Shown here in pieces: positions 1 to 8,686 of a DNA stretch of 64,000 bases. This DNA is from CAZAQV01 sp964487255 (GTDB lineage Bacteria; Myxococcota_A; Polyangia; Polyangiales; CAZAQV01): NCBI GenBank assembly GCA_964487255.1, contig CAZAQV010000001.1:62001-126000 (forward strand), read 5' to 3'. Positions within the stretch are counted from its first letter, which is position 1. Each line of letters begins with the position of its first letter. The position numbers and the translations under genes were made by a program. The notes below the pieces were generated by a model, which saw only the letters and a program-made list of their open reading frames with translations, ran no database searches and was not told the DNA's origin.

Positions 1-613
1 CCCTCGAACTGTCCGCTGTAGACCACGTGAGGTCACCCAGCCGAACAAAGCCAAAAGCGCTGTCCGACCCGAGCGGGCGCGCACCAAAAACATAGCGCCC
101 GCCTCGCACATAGCCAGAGTGGTGTTCCACAGGCGCTTCGACGCTGCCAATCTCTAAACCGTCTGCCAAGACCGCATGCATGACGAAGGGCTGCCCAACC
201 GCAGCTCCATGCTGGCGCACGACGAACTGGTGTTCTCCCTCTTGCTCTGGCGTCCAGCGTGCACTCGCAACCACATAGCAGCCGCTGTTCTCGTCCAGGT
301 TGTCGGTGTCGTGGACCTCACCGGGGTGCAGCACCTCGACGCGGTCGATGGTCATGGGTCCACTCGATGGGTCCAGCGGCACGATATCGACGCCGGCAAA
401 GCCGCAATTCGGAACCGAGGCCGCGTTGTACCAAGTCACCGAATACTGCAGCCACATCCCGATACTGACCGAGCCAGCATGACCGAGCGCTACGTAGCCC
501 GCTGGGGCCTGAACCTGGAGAACCAGGTTGTCTCGCACGATCAGCTCCCCGTCCTCGACGCAACCGACACTCGACAGCCACAGAATGCCAAGAAGAAATA
601 AAGCTCCGCGCAC
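1..613 (-). CDS. Secreted lipoprotein, function unknown (partial, runs off the left edge)
   Basis: The reading frame is open from a GTG at 613 to the window edge, about 204 codons, with no stop. It begins with a short lipoprotein signal: Arg near the N-terminus, a hydrophobic run, then SSVGC with the Cys at about residue 18. The mature part is rich in Gly, Val and aromatic residues in alternating patterns, suggesting a beta-sandwich. It contains scattered Cys (NCGF, SGCY). No enzyme motif was seen. The GTG start was chosen because it places the hydrophobic segment directly at the N-terminus; no strong ribosome binding site decides it. The missing C-terminus lies outside the window. Probably a membrane-anchored envelope protein; the family is not recognised. 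Confidence 0.6.
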   Translation of the reverse strand, partial: MRGALFLLGILWLSSVGCVEDGELIVRDNLVLQVQAPAGYVALGHAGSVSIGMWLQYSVTWYNAASVPNCGFAGVDIVPLDPSSGPMTIDRVEVLHPGEVHDTDNLDENSGCYVVASARWTPEQEGEHQFVVRQHGAAVGQPFVMHAVLADGLEIGSVEAPVEHHSGYVRGGRYVFGARPLGSDSAFGFVRLGDLTWSTADSSR

Positions 614-664
614 ATCGACAATCTAGCACCATCGCAACCTCACGGGCTGGCTAGCCAAATACGT

Positions 665-1945
665 CTAGCCCCGGTGGCGGCGGCGAACGATAAGCGCGAG
701 CACGAGCAGCACCGTAACAGCGCCAAGCCCGCACGGTTCACTCTTCACCGCGCAGCCTCCACTTCGGCGGCTACCGGAACCATCGAGCGAACCTCCCCAA
801 TCGAGTGATGGTTCGTGCACGATGGGCAAAAGGGTTTCCTCGGTTGGTCCCGCATCCGTGTCGAATGCATCGCACTTGGTGCAGCTGCCATCGACGACCT
901 CAAAGCCACTGAACTCACGGTAGCGCGTCGAGCTCGGTCCCTGTTGTGGCATGGTGCGACCCTCGGCATCGATCTCAAGTCGCAGATCGTAACTGCCCGC
1001 GGCAAACCCTGACGGGACAGGCGCTTCAAAGACATACGTGTTGTACGAATGCGCAGGCAGCGGACCCGCCATCCACGCGCCAATTTCGCTGCTGCGTCCG
1101 CCGCGGTCACGGAGCGACATTGAAATACGCACCGCGCCGTCGGTTGTCGTGTCCCCTGTGTTGCCGTAGGTCATCATAAGGGAAACCGTGTCGCCAGAAC
1201 GAAGCACTGTGCAGTCGCCCCCAGAGCAAGTCGGTTCGGGGGCAAGTGTCTGAGAATGCCGACCCGGCCGCATCTCCTCGCCGATCGCAGAGAGAAGAAC
1301 CGTGCGGTGCAAGTGCACACGCGGCCCGAGAGACTCGCCATTCGCATAACGCCAGCGCATGTAGCCTTGATCCTGGCTCGTCAGGTACCAGTACATGTGA
1401 ACGCCGTACCCCATGACGCTGACATCAAACCAGTTGTGTGCGTAATTCAAATGATGGCCGAGTTCATGGAGCACGACATCGCCGATCTCGGACGATGACT
1501 CGGGGTCGTGTGGGTTGAAGTAAAGTGATTCATTGATCACACGACAGTCTTCGACCCAGTACTGCCGTACGCCGTTGGCGTTGCCGCCCCACCAGTCAAA
1601 GCGAAGTTGGTCCGCGCACGTCCCATCGTCGAGACCGATGAGAGAGTAGCCTGAGTGATCGGGCAGTTCACACGTATCGAGACCGAGGTCCTCCACCTCG
1701 ACCAGTGCGTAGGCGCCTTCAACGCCGTTCCAGAGCGATTGTGCACTGCGAATCGTGTCGAGCAGGCTGGGCGTGACGTTGTCGCGCGTCGCGAGTGGCC
1801 AAGGACGCCCGTCATCACCAAAGAAGATTGCGCGCGAGGGATCGGACTCGCACACGACAGGCTCCCACGCCTCGGCGCGTGACGCGCCCGCTGCCGCGCC
1901 AAGCACGACCAGCAAGAGCGCAAGAGCGATGCGCGATGACCGCAA
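665..1945 (-). CDS. Secreted zincin-type metallopeptidase with MYXO-CTERM-like anchor
   Basis: A 426-residue protein with a signal peptide (hydrophobic run ending near GASRAEA). Around residue 160 it carries VLHELGHHLNYAH, matching the HExxHxxxxxH zinc motif of metzincin-like peptidases, with Glu as general base. A C-terminal half of beta-rich sequence follows (CARDB-like spacing of conserved Asn/Gly; inference). The last 30 residues are GGC, a linker, a hydrophobic helix and RRRHRG, resembling MYXO-CTERM sorting tags. The start is TTG, one base after the stop of the upstream lipoprotein gene, so the two are probably co-translated. The likely role is extracellular or surface proteolysis; the substrate is unknown. 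Compositional bias matches the neighbours. Confidence 0.75.
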   Translation of the reverse strand: MRSSRIALALLLVVLGAAAGASRAEAWEPVVCESDPSRAIFFGDDGRPWPLATRDNVTPSLLDTIRSAQSLWNGVEGAYALVEVEDLGLDTCELPDHSGYSLIGLDDGTCADQLRFDWWGGNANGVRQYWVEDCRVINESLYFNPHDPESSSEIGDVVLHELGHHLNYAHNWFDVSVMGYGVHMYWYLTSQDQGYMRWRYANGESLGPRVHLHRTVLLSAIGEEMRPGRHSQTLAPEPTCSGGDCTVLRSGDTVSLMMTYGNTGDTTTDGAVRISMSLRDRGGRSSEIGAWMAGPLPAHSYNTYVFEAPVPSGFAAGSYDLRLEIDAEGRTMPQQGPSSTRYREFSGFEVVDGSCTKCDAFDTDAGPTEETLLPIVHEPSLDWGGSLDGSGSRRSGGCAVKSEPCGLGAVTVLLVLALIVRRRHRG

Positions 1946-1946
1946 C

Positions 1947-2684
1947 TCAGACCCCGGAGTTCACGATCGCGGATAGTCGCGCAAGAGCGTTGCCAACATC
2001 GAGGTTCTCGCCCTCTTCTGCAACCGGTGGCGCGACGAGACGGCCCGACGCTGCTCCGATAGGTACAGGCGCCGGAGCGGTCGGAGCATGTGCACGAGGC
2101 GGAGCAACGATGTACCCATTCTCGTTGATGTCACGAAGGGTATGACCAGAGTAGGTCAAGACCTGCCCATCGCGGACCCGGAGCACGCCGTACTCGCCTG
2201 CAAAGGATGGACATGGCTTTTCGCTTGAGCGAGCGATCAAGATGAGTTCGTCACCTTCCGCGAAGCGCGGAACGTGATCGACATGCATCTCTTTGGGACC
2301 GAGTTGACCACCGAGAAAATCGAGCGCGAAGCGCGCGTCGGAACTCACGCCATGGTCCTTGACGGCGTAAAGCACCTTGAACTCCACTTTCGACCAGATC
2401 GCAGGACGTGCGGCACGTCCTGTTGTGCCGAGTTTTCCTTCCACACGGCTCACCACGACATGTCCAACAAAGTCTGCTTGTGCGATGCCGTACGAAAGCG
2501 AGTTCACGTGATCATCTGCGTGATGATGAAGGTCGAGGGAAACACCAGAGCCGTCTGTGGACGCGACAAGCGGGGCGCTGTTTTGATCGATGGCGCGACC
2601 TTCCGAGCCACCACAGCCAAGCGCGAGCACCATGGTCTGAAGACCCACCACCAAACTCGCCCTACGCGTTTTTCGCTTGCACAT
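1947..2684 (-). CDS. Lipoprotein, partner of the adjacent metallopeptidase
   Basis: A 245-residue protein. An ATG at 2684 is preceded by GGAGGG at ideal spacing and was preferred over an in-frame ATG 33 bases upstream. The N-terminus has basic residues, a hydrophobic run and LALGCGG, a lipoprotein-like Cys. The central part has alternating strands with conserved-looking turns (LGG, F.EGDEL) and reads like a small beta-barrel. The end is rich in Ala and Pro. The gene abuts the zincin gene (one-base gap), so the products probably act together, for example as chaperone, inhibitor or surface partner; this is inference. The family was not identified with certainty. Confidence 0.65.
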   Translation of the reverse strand: MCKRKTRRASLVVGLQTMVLALGCGGSEGRAIDQNSAPLVASTDGSGVSLDLHHHADDHVNSLSYGIAQADFVGHVVVSRVEGKLGTTGRAARPAIWSKVEFKVLYAVKDHGVSSDARFALDFLGGQLGPKEMHVDHVPRFAEGDELILIARSSEKPCPSFAGEYGVLRVRDGQVLTYSGHTLRDINENGYIVAPPRAHAPTAPAPVPIGAASGRLVAPPVAEEGENLDVGNALARLSAIVNSGV

Positions 2685-2768
2685 CGCATTCCCTCCGATT
2701 GTGCAAACATCGTACATAGAGAACTGTAATCAGTACAGTAAATCTGTAATGTCGTTGTTTGTAGGTGT

Positions 2769-3608
2769 TTATGGGTGTCTCAGCTCCACCAAGATCTCAT
2801 GATTTCCCTTCGGACCACGGATCGATGAGTCCACCTGCCGCTCCAACCGCATGCCCAGCTCGTGGGCCGCGCGAAGAACCTGCTCAACAGCAGCGTTTCT
2901 GTGCGCTTGCTCACGCACCACGCCACCGCGCCCCACGCGTTCGGGACCGACCTCAAACTGAGGCTTCACGAGCGCAATCGTGCTCGCCCCCGCCCGCGCA
3001 ACGCGCTTGGCGGCAGGAAGTAGATTCGTGAGCGAGATGAACGAGGCATCGATCACCACCAAATCGACCGGTTGCTCAAGCTGCTCAAGGTGCCGCGCGT
3101 TCGTACGCTCCATCACCACAACGCGGGGGTCGGTACGGAGCGACTGATGCAGTTGCCCGTACCCGACATCGATTGCAAAAACGAGCTTCGCACCACGCTG
3201 CAAGAGGCAATCGGTGAATCCACCTGTGGATGCCCCGAAATCGGCAACAATCTTTTCGCTCGGGTCATAGCCAAAAGCGTCGAGCGCGCCAGCCAGCTTC
3301 AGCCCACCGCGCGACACGTAGGGGTGATCTTGACCCTTGACGTAAAGCGCCGTTTCCGTGGGCACGAGTTGGCCTGGTTTCTCAACGCGCCGATTCTCGA
3401 GATGCACTTTGCCCGCCATGATGAGCGCCTGGGCGCGCTGGCGACTCGGAGCGAGACCACGCTCCACCAGCAACTTGTCGACTCGCTGCTTTTGATTCTT
3501 CGCGACTCCGCGCCGCAACGATCGATTTGCATCCAGAGACTTTCCTTGTTCGGGCTGCGCACCCTGGTCACTCGGCTTCCGGCTCTTCGCCACATTTGTG
3601 CGTAGCAC
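2769..3608 (-). CDS. tlyA: TlyA-family rRNA 2'-O-methyltransferase
   Basis: A 279-residue protein. Residues ~42-100 form an S4 RNA-binding domain (RVDKLLVERGLAPSR.. followed by AGKVHL). Residues ~119-270 form an FtsJ/RrmJ-like SAM-dependent methyltransferase with the SAM loop DFGASTGGFTD at ~123-133 and an acidic residue in FAIDVGYGQL. TlyA enzymes methylate ribose 2'-OH groups in 16S and/or 23S rRNA; members were first named haemolysins. The annotated start is GTG at 3608; an in-frame GTG at 3593 is an alternative, and the first ~40 basic residues are poorly conserved in this family. The gene stands alone on the minus strand, divergent from the flippase-like gene. Confidence 0.88.
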   Translation of the reverse strand: MLRTNVAKSRKPSDQGAQPEQGKSLDANRSLRRGVAKNQKQRVDKLLVERGLAPSRQRAQALIMAGKVHLENRRVEKPGQLVPTETALYVKGQDHPYVSRGGLKLAGALDAFGYDPSEKIVADFGASTGGFTDCLLQRGAKLVFAIDVGYGQLHQSLRTDPRVVVMERTNARHLEQLEQPVDLVVIDASFISLTNLLPAAKRVARAGASTIALVKPQFEVGPERVGRGGVVREQAHRNAAVEQVLRAAHELGMRLERQVDSSIRGPKGNHEILVELRHP

Positions 3609-3694
3609 AGTCTCCGTGGGAGCCGAGGGACGGCTGAGTCTGAACGCGTTTTTCGACCAATCTCTTCGGGTCCGTTACAAGCAAGAGATCGGCG

Positions 3695-5275
3695 ATGGCG
3701 GGCCAATCACAACAGGAGGTGACGGGAAACACTCAGCAGAAGACAGCACAAGCGGAGGCGAAAAATGCGGGTCGCGGCTTCCTCTTCATCGTCTCCGCCA
3801 AGATCTTCTTCATCATCACGTCGTACGCAGTGCAACTCACGCTTCCGCGTCTGCTCGGAGAAATCGATTTCGGTCTGTATGCGACCGCGATGCGCGTGGT
3901 GTCGATGATCAACAATGTGCTCATTGTGGCCACCGTCCAGTCTGTCAGTCGCTTTGTGAGTGAGAAAGAGGGGCCGGCAGATGGAGTGGTGCGCTATGCC
4001 CTACGCATTCAGTTGTCTTTGGCTGTGACCTTGGGCGCGATGCTGTTCGTCGCAAGTCCACTCTTAGCTTCAAAAATGTTTGACGACGAGCTCACCCAGC
4101 TCTTTCGCATTCTGGCCGTGGTGCCGTTCGCCTACGCGCTCTATGCGACCTTCGTGGGCTGGTTCAACGGTACACAGCGCTTCAAGCATCAAGCAGCCCT
4201 CGACATGGGCTTCTCTACCCTTCGAACACTAGGAATCATCGGTGCCGTACTCATCGGTTTTGGCGCAACCGGTGCAATCTCCGGATTCGCGATCGCGTCG
4301 CTGGTGATCCTCACCATCGCAATGATCGTCGCTGGGTTTCCGAGAAGGGGTGTCCCCTACAACGGCGGGGCGAGAATGTGGCTCAAGTTCATGGTTCCGC
4401 TTTGGCTGTATCACGCGGCTCTCAACGCCATGATGCAAATGGACCAGCCTCTCCTTAAACGAAGCGCGACTTTGATCGCGGGCAGCGAAGGCTTCGAGGC
4501 CTCAGCTGCGGCCGACATGGCGTCACGGTACGCGGGCTACTACCATGCCGCGCAGGCATTTGCTTTTGTCCCCTATCAGTTCATTTTGAGCATTACGTTC
4601 ATCATCTTTCCGCTCATTTCCAAAGCGGTCGCTGAAGGCAACAAAAATCGCGCCCGGAGCTACATCCAAAACTCACTTCGCATCTCGTTTCTGTTTCTCC
4701 TCGCGGTCAGCGCACCCATTTCGGCGGCCGCGGAAGGGGTCATTCGCGTGGCCTACCCTGAGACCTTTGCGGTCTCCGCCGCGCCGCTCGAAGTGCTGGT
4801 CTTCGGGCTCGCCGCGTTCGCGATGTTCGTCATCTCGGCCACCATCGTCACGAGTGCGGGCTCACCCGGTCGTGCTTCGACTGCCGCGCTCGTTGGAGTG
4901 ATCTTGGTCATCGGATTGAACCTCTGGTTGGTGCCACAATCAGAACTCGGCGCCTCAACCTTGGTACGCGCGGCATGGGCAACCAGCATCGGCATGGGCT
5001 CCGCGTGGCTGGTCAGCATCGCGTTCGTCTGGCATCGCTTCTCCACCTACCTGCCCCTCACAACTTGGGTTCGAGGCGGAGCAGGCGCAGCCGCAGCGTG
5101 GTTCTGTGCGGACTGGCTCGCTGGCACGTCGTTCGTTCAAACGCTGATCGCGGGCAGCGCGGGCGTATCGACCTTTATACTCGTGTTGGTTGTCAGCGGA
5201 GAGTTGCGCCGAACTGAACTCGCGAAAATCCAGCAGCTCTTTGTTCGTTCCAAACAGAAGACTGTAGACGAATAG
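3695..5275 (+). CDS. Polysaccharide/lipid flippase-like polytopic membrane protein (MOP superfamily)
   Basis: A 526-residue protein. After a hydrophilic N-terminus of ~25 residues come about 12-14 hydrophobic segments spread along the whole length, with the MATE/Wzx-like pattern of an inward loop LPRLLGEIDFGLYATAMRVVS after the first helix. Wzx/MurJ-type proteins flip lipid-linked oligosaccharides or lipid II across the inner membrane. No glycosyltransferase or polymerase genes are adjacent, so the substrate cannot be inferred from context. It ends with a short charged tail. The start ATG at 3695 follows AAGAGA. It is divergent from tlyA. Confidence 0.78.
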   Translation: MAGQSQQEVTGNTQQKTAQAEAKNAGRGFLFIVSAKIFFIITSYAVQLTLPRLLGEIDFGLYATAMRVVSMINNVLIVATVQSVSRFVSEKEGPADGVVRYALRIQLSLAVTLGAMLFVASPLLASKMFDDELTQLFRILAVVPFAYALYATFVGWFNGTQRFKHQAALDMGFSTLRTLGIIGAVLIGFGATGAISGFAIASLVILTIAMIVAGFPRRGVPYNGGARMWLKFMVPLWLYHAALNAMMQMDQPLLKRSATLIAGSEGFEASAAADMASRYAGYYHAAQAFAFVPYQFILSITFIIFPLISKAVAEGNKNRARSYIQNSLRISFLFLLAVSAPISAAAEGVIRVAYPETFAVSAAPLEVLVFGLAAFAMFVISATIVTSAGSPGRASTAALVGVILVIGLNLWLVPQSELGASTLVRAAWATSIGMGSAWLVSIAFVWHRFSTYLPLTTWVRGGAGAAAAWFCADWLAGTSFVQTLIAGSAGVSTFILVLVVSGELRRTELAKIQQLFVRSKQKTVDE

Positions 5276-5420
5276 AAACCTTTTCGTCCTTCAACTAAAA
5301 CCGTTCGGTAACAACGTGACAATACGCCACAGGATCCGAAACGTGTTCGAGTTTTTCTCGTCCTAAGGAGCGGCCGGCCCCTGCCCGTTGAAGTAGAACT
5401 AAGGGTGCCGGGAGGCCATC

Positions 5421-5924
5421 GTGACCAAGGACGAAGAACAAAGAGACCGCCATTTCAAAGAGGTGGAGATAGAGCCCGAGTCGGCGCGCACGAATGCGCG
5501 TTCACATTGGTTGAACGACGCCACTCATAAAGGCGGCACGCTCGTTGGATTGATGTGCCCGACAACACCGGAAGACGAGATTCCAACCGTCGTGGACCCA
5601 GCGAGGGCAGAGCCGGGTGCGAGCGACTCTAATGCACACCCTTGGTGGGGCTCGGAGAAGGACACGGTCTGTGCAAGCGTTGCGGATGACTTCGAGAGCG
5701 TGGAGGTGCTTGCGCAGCAACACAATCGCGCGCCGCAGGGCATCGAAAAGCGACGTCACCCCGGCCGGCGAAAGGACGACACTGTTCCACTGTTTTCCGC
5801 TCGCCTCCGCAGGACCAGCGGGTCTCCATCGCTTCTCATCGGTGCGGGCCTTGCGGTATGCGGGGGCGTCGCTTTCTTGTTGACTATCGTTTTCGTGCTA
5901 GGTGCCGTGCTGACGAACCTTTGA
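5421..5924 (+). CDS. Hypothetical tail-anchored protein
   Basis: A 167-residue protein starting at GTG 5421, preceded by GGGAGG five bases upstream, a strong ribosome binding site. The first ~130 residues are charged and low in hydrophobics, probably disordered. The last ~30 residues form one transmembrane helix (LLIGAGLAVCGGVAFLL and beyond) with almost no tail after it, so the protein probably sits in the inner membrane with its bulk in the cytoplasm. Its 3' end overlaps folK tail-to-tail by 27 bases. No family was recognised. It is called real because of the ribosome binding site and the terminal helix. Confidence 0.55.
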   Translation: MTKDEEQRDRHFKEVEIEPESARTNARSHWLNDATHKGGTLVGLMCPTTPEDEIPTVVDPARAEPGASDSNAHPWWGSEKDTVCASVADDFESVEVLAQQHNRAPQGIEKRRHPGRRKDDTVPLFSARLRRTSGSPSLLIGAGLAVCGGVAFLLTIVFVLGAVLTNL

Positions 5925-6473
5925 TAGCGACGACGACGAACCCGACTGTAACCCGCCGGTCGAGGTGGGCCCAACGGACAGACTCTGGGTTTGAGTCGGC
6001 GCAAGTTCGGGGCGCCGAAGGTCTAGGGGCGTTTCCAGTGAGGTTCGCCAAGTCACGTCTACATACGGAAACCAAACGAATGCGCGTTCGCGCAGACCCG
6101 GATGCGGCACTGTCAGTCCAGGTTCGTCAATCGCGGGGCCGTCCCAGTCGAGCAGATCGATATCGATCGTCCGCGGTCCCCATCGCCTGCGTCGCTTCCG
6201 GCCCAGCGCGCTCTCGATTAATAACGAAAACCTCAACAACTCGCGTGGACGAAGCGTGGTTCGGATGCGCACGGCCGTGTTGAGGTAGTCAGGCTGGGGA
6301 GGACCCATCGGCGGCGTCTCATAGAGCATGGCCACTACTTGCAGATCGATGTCCGGATGTTCTGCAAGTCGTCCGATCGCATCTTCTAGATTCCGTCTGC
6401 GATCACCCAAGTTCGACCCAAGCCCCACGACCCAATGGCGCTGTGCTTTCGGTTCTTCATCACGATTCTTCAT
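5898..6473 (-). CDS. folK: 6-hydroxymethyldihydropterin pyrophosphokinase
   Basis: A 191-residue protein that transfers pyrophosphate from ATP to 6-hydroxymethyl-7,8-dihydropterin in folate synthesis. HPPK motifs are clear: GLGSNLGDRRRNLEDAI near residue 17, ETPPMGPPQPDYLN, and the catalytic block RWGPRTIDIDLLDWDG with the two metal-binding Asp residues. PHP.. R.FV follows as usual. The C-terminal ~40 residues are an unconserved extension. The start codon overlaps the stop of the rhodanese-like gene by four bases (ATGA), making it the last gene of the pfp-bioF-bioD operon. folE lies 42 kb away and is not linked. Confidence 0.93.
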   Translation of the reverse strand: MKNRDEEPKAQRHWVVGLGSNLGDRRRNLEDAIGRLAEHPDIDLQVVAMLYETPPMGPPQPDYLNTAVRIRTTLRPRELLRFSLLIESALGRKRRRRWGPRTIDIDLLDWDGPAIDEPGLTVPHPGLRERAFVWFPYVDVTWRTSLETPLDLRRPELAPTQTQSLSVGPTSTGGLQSGSSSSLSKVRQHGT

Positions 6474-6910
6474 GGTAAGACCTCAACATTCGGCAGCGGC
6501 TCAGCAAAGGATTGCCACCCCATGCCGGAGCGCACAGAATGTCTCTCCGCACGCCAGCGGCGCATGCCGCCGACGAGGTGATGCACGTTTGAGTAGCCCA
6601 TGCTGACCAGACGCTCGCACACCTGCCGGGATTCAGGTCCCTTCTCACACACCACGACCAGGCAGAAGTCGAATGGAAGCATCTGAGCCAGTGCGCGAAA
6701 GTCGTGACGCGGATCGAAGCGCTGCGCCGCGGCGATTCGGGACTCGCTCAGCGCGGCCGGTGGCCGCACATCGAGAACGAGGATGTCCTGATCGACGACG
6801 TCGCTAGGCCTCGCTTCATAGTAGCCGAGGGCGGACAGGTGAGCTCCAGGGACAGGCACGGCTGTGCTCTCCCACATTCTTGATCGCACGGCAATGTTTG
6901 GAACTCGCAT
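6470..6910 (-). CDS. Rhodanese-like domain protein with altered active-site loop
   Basis: A 146-residue protein, one rhodanese domain. The LDVRPPAALSESRI segment and the C-terminal MGYSNVHHLVGGMRRWRAE segment are typical. The catalytic Cys is present in VVCEKGPES, but the loop aligns as C-E-K-G-P-E-S against the usual C-x-x-G-x-R-S, so the loop Arg is replaced by Glu. Sulfur-transfer activity is therefore uncertain, and a sulfide-carrier or binding role is possible. ATG 6910 overlaps the bioD stop by one base (TGATG) and the gene ends in a four-base overlap with folK, so it is translationally coupled within the biotin/folate operon. A link to sulfur supply for biotin synthase is only a guess. 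Confidence 0.75.
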   Translation of the reverse strand: MRVPNIAVRSRMWESTAVPVPGAHLSALGYYEARPSDVVDQDILVLDVRPPAALSESRIAAAQRFDPRHDFRALAQMLPFDFCLVVVCEKGPESRQVCERLVSMGYSNVHHLVGGMRRWRAERHSVRSGMGWQSFAEPLPNVEVLP

Positions 6911-7551
6911 CAACGCAACAGCTGAGAAACAAGCGGTTGGAGCATATCGTCTCGATACACGGGGACATCGAGCCAGTGTTCCAAAATCGAAAAGTTCGAC
7001 CTTTGACTTACATCCGTTGCTCCGAAGCGATTGAGCACGACGGCTGCGACTTCAACTCCACGGCTCCGAAGCGATTCACACGCCGAAAGAGTGTGCGAGA
7101 GCGTGCCCAGTCGATCTCGCGACACGACAAGCGCGGGCAACTCAAGTGAACGACAGAGGTCGGCAACAGTCGAGTTCTCCGTCAGTGGCACGAGCGGTCC
7201 GCCTGCGCCTTCGACAATCGGGTATGCGTCAGGGTGGCTCTCGATGAGGCTTCGAATAGCCTCCTCAACGTGCACGAGCGAAAGACTCGGCTCGCCAGCG
7301 AGCGTCGCCGCCCAGGGGGCGACCGGAGCGGCCGCACGGTAGAAACCGGGTGCGTGGGCAAGCCTCGGCTCCAAGCATGCTTCAGCCAAGCGCACGGCAT
7401 CTTCGGGAACATCGCAAACCCCGGTTTCGACTGGTTTGAGCGCTAGCACTCGCTCCCCTGCAGCTTGAAGTGCAACGCACAGCCGAACGCCAACCTCGGT
7501 CTTGCCGACGCCTGTTCCTGTGCCCGTGATAAAGACGCCTCGCCGCGTCAT
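6910..7551 (-). CDS. bioD: Dethiobiotin synthetase
   Basis: A 213-residue protein that forms the ureido ring of dethiobiotin from 7,8-diaminopelargonate, CO2 and ATP. The P-loop GTGTGVGKTEV is at residues ~8-18, followed by LALKPVETGV and the VEGAGGPLVPL block around residue 115, all diagnostic. ATG 7551 overlaps the bioF stop by four bases (ATGA) and was preferred over a GTG nine bases upstream. bioA and bioB are not in the window, so the pathway is completed elsewhere. Confidence 0.93.
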   Translation of the reverse strand: MTRRGVFITGTGTGVGKTEVGVRLCVALQAAGERVLALKPVETGVCDVPEDAVRLAEACLEPRLAHAPGFYRAAAPVAPWAATLAGEPSLSLVHVEEAIRSLIESHPDAYPIVEGAGGPLVPLTENSTVADLCRSLELPALVVSRDRLGTLSHTLSACESLRSRGVEVAAVVLNRFGATDVSQRSNFSILEHWLDVPVYRDDMLQPLVSQLLR

Positions 7552-8675
7552 GCGCCACACTCCTGGAGCGCAGCCAGCAACGTGTCGATGTCTTCGAGGG
7601 TGTGGGCGGCGGACGGTACGATCCGCAGCCGAGCTGTTCCCTCAGGAACGGTTGGGGGCCTCATGGGACGTATGAGCAGCCCGCGGGCGCGCAGTCGTCT
7701 TTCCAGATCCAAGGCACGGACCACGTCATCGCCCTCAAGGCGCCAGCTCACGATGGCGCTCTCTTGCTCGGCACCTTTGGCAGCCGCGATCCGCTGCGCG
7801 TATGAGAGGACTCGGTCTCGCTCGGCCTCGGCACCACGAACCACATCGAGCATGGTCAAGACTGAAGACGCAAGAGCCGGCGGAACCGCGGTCGAAAACA
7901 CGAAGCCGCGCGCTCGATGAATCAACCACCGACGAAGCGTCTGAGGTCCGGCAACGAATGCACCCCAAAGGCCAAACGCCTTGCCGAGCGTGCCGACGGT
8001 CACGTGCGCGATGCCGTGAGCGAGTCCTGCTCCTTTAGGGCCGAGAACGCCGAGCGCATGGGCATCGTCTACGATGAGCACGCAGTCGAACTGGTCTGCC
8101 AGAGCACGCAGCTGCCGCAGCGGAGCGCGATCGCCGTCCATCGAAAACACCGACTCCGTCACGATGAAACGTCGACCCCGAACGCCAGTCTCCACAAGAA
8201 GCTCTCGCAGCGCCTCAATATCACCGTGCGGATAAACAAAGCGCGCCGCACGACTTAGGCGCACACCATCGATAATCGAAGCGTGGTTTAGTGCATCACT
8301 AAACACCGCGTCACCCTTCCGCGCAAGGGCGCTAAGAAGTGAGACATTCGCCGCGTAGCCGGACGAAAAGAGCAGCGCACTCGGTTGGGCCACGTACTCG
8401 GCGAGTGCCTTCTCGGCACGTTCATGTACGGCAAAGTTTCCGGTGACCAGTCGACTCGCACCCGCGCCTGCGCCATATTCGGCGGTGCCGGACAGAAGTG
8501 CCTCGCGCGTGGCTGCCGCGTTCGCGAGACCCAGGTAGTCGTTCGACGCAAAGTTGAGAAGTGGTCGCCCTTCGAGCGCAATGCTGGCCCCAGCGAGACC
8601 CTCAAGCGTGAGGAGCGAACGACCTAGACCATCGCGCTCCAACGCCTCGAGTTCGCGATCCAACCAAGACCACAT
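7548..8675 (-). CDS. bioF: 8-amino-7-oxononanoate synthase
   Basis: A 375-residue PLP-dependent alpha-oxoamine synthase joining pimeloyl thioester and L-alanine. Seen are NFASNDYLGLA near residue 41, SSGYAANVSLL, the PLP-contacting DDAHALGVLGPKGAG block and the Schiff-base lysine in TVGTLGKAFGLWGAF (~residue 233). The length matches the family. The KBL/serine palmitoyltransferase branch is a homologous alternative, but the length and the bioD coupling favour BioF. The gene begins 11 bases after the phosphofructokinase stop codon. Confidence 0.92.
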   Translation of the reverse strand: MWSWLDRELEALERDGLGRSLLTLEGLAGASIALEGRPLLNFASNDYLGLANAAATREALLSGTAEYGAGAGASRLVTGNFAVHERAEKALAEYVAQPSALLFSSGYAANVSLLSALARKGDAVFSDALNHASIIDGVRLSRAARFVYPHGDIEALRELLVETGVRGRRFIVTESVFSMDGDRAPLRQLRALADQFDCVLIVDDAHALGVLGPKGAGLAHGIAHVTVGTLGKAFGLWGAFVAGPQTLRRWLIHRARGFVFSTAVPPALASSVLTMLDVVRGAEAERDRVLSYAQRIAAAKGAEQESAIVSWRLEGDDVVRALDLERRLRARGLLIRPMRPPTVPEGTARLRIVPSAAHTLEDIDTLLAALQECGA

Positions 8676-8686
8676 GCGCCAACGTT

